Position numbers and translations under genes: made by a program. This document shows, in pieces, positions 5,868 through 6,089 of a DNA stretch of 6,089 bases (position 1 is its first letter; every line of letters starts with the position of its first letter). Origin of the DNA: JAWWPG01 sp038327385 (GTDB lineage: Bacteria > Actinomycetota > Actinomycetes > Propionibacteriales > Nocardioidaceae); contig JBBQKY010000156.1 of assembly GCA_038327385.1 (NCBI GenBank), positions 1 to 6,089 of the forward strand, written 5' to 3'. The notes below the pieces were generated by a model. That model was not told where the DNA came from. It did no database searches and was given only the letters and a program-made list of their open reading frames with translations.

Positions 5868-6089
5868 TCAGTAGCCCGGGAAGACCCGACGGAGGTCGTC
5901 CAGCGTCACCTTGCCGGTGACCGCGACATCTCGGGGTGTGTACGCCGGCGAAAGCCGGCCCCCTATCAGCCGGATCGCTGCCTCCAGCTCGCCGTTGAAG
6001 GTCGCCGTGGGTTCGGTGGCCGCCGTGGAGAGGCTGACGTGGTCATCGATCTCGATGGTTACGTCGAAGTGCTGGATTTTCACAAGGGC
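5868..6089 (-). CDS. C-terminal end of a probable mycothiol-dependent maleylpyruvate isomerase family (MDMPI_C/SCP2-like) protein, partial
   Basis: The frame is open to the right edge, giving 73 visible residues before the TGA. A GTG at 6083 could in principle start a 71-residue protein, but no Shine-Dalgarno can be seen in the six bases beyond it and the frame continues through it, so a truncated larger gene is more likely. The strand-like stretch QHFDVTIEIDDHVSL, then ATFNGELEAAIRLIGGRL, and the ending VAVTGKVTLDDLRRVFPGY recall the C-terminal domain of TIGR03083/MDMPI proteins. These typically carry a G-x-x-x-x-x-L-x-x-GR motif and end in (V/L)xGDxxLxxLRxVFPG. The catalytic DinB-like N-terminal domain with its metal-binding histidines would lie outside the window, so enzymatic activity cannot be judged. 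The gene converges on the oxidase gene with only 8 nt between stop codons. The family call rests on motif resemblance only. Confidence 0.55.
   Translation of the reverse strand, partial: ALVKIQHFDVTIEIDDHVSLSTAATEPTATFNGELEAAIRLIGGRLSPAYTPRDVAVTGKVTLDDLRRVFPGY
5944..5959 (+). other. Perfect GCCGGC hairpin with GAAA tetraloop downstream of the oxidase gene
   Basis: GCCGGC (5944-5949), GAAA (5950-5953) and GCCGGC (5954-5959) would fold on plus-strand RNA into a 6-bp stem capped by a stable GNRA tetraloop, 84 nt past the oxidase stop. It lies inside the opposing gene, so it may be only a by-product of coding for Arg-Leu-Ser-Pro-Ala. It could equally mark the 3' end of the oxidase transcript, since the 8-nt gap between the two stop codons has no room for a terminator. 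No T-run follows. Confidence 0.3.

Noticed and set aside
1..6089. A defence, mobile or CRISPR-type system
   Set aside because: No arrays, transposase, integrase, terminal repeats, nuclease, toxin-antitoxin or phage-like proteins are visible; all genes belong to ordinary metabolic or exported families.

Overview
The window is about two-thirds G+C, with tightly packed genes and long spurious reading frames in every phase, as expected for a high-GC actinobacterium. The protein families agree: a TIGR03118-type secreted protein, a bacterial galactose/glyoxal-oxidase-like copper protein, an S9 peptidase, an aldo/keto reductase, and the C-terminal end of what looks like a mycothiol-dependent maleylpyruvate isomerase family protein (mycothiol is an actinobacterial thiol). 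The genus cannot be read from the sequence. No RNA gene, CRISPR array, insertion sequence or phage gene was found.

Layout, left to right. 1-96: leader region with a hairpin, a stray strong Shine-Dalgarno and the real Shine-Dalgarno of gene 1. 97-1197 (+): secreted TIGR03118 family beta-propeller protein. 1198-1238: short convergent gap with a hairpin, a possible shared terminator. 1239-3130 (-): S9 prolyl-oligopeptidase family peptidase, whose reading frame is broken by an apparent one-base deletion near 2990-3001. 3131-3163: 33-nt gap in which an inverted repeat flanks the peptidase Shine-Dalgarno. 3164-4045 (-): aldo/keto reductase, probably co-transcribed with and upstream of the peptidase. 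4046-4227: divergent promoter region with a perfect CACGTG-centred palindrome and a two-copy 15-bp tandem repeat. 4228-5859 (+): secreted radical-copper-oxidase-like protein with all five expected active-site residues. 5868-6089 (-): C-terminal end of a gene running off the right edge.

How they fit together: the reductase and peptidase look like a two-gene cytoplasmic operon, divergent from the oxidase. The two plus-strand genes both encode exported beta-propeller proteins. Nothing ties the five genes into one known pathway. The neighbourhood reads as accessory or housekeeping metabolism rather than a defence or mobile system. The points most worth a second look are the peptidase frameshift, the intact copper-radical site in a compact oxidase lacking the galactose-oxidase tryptophan, and the structured translation-initiation regions.
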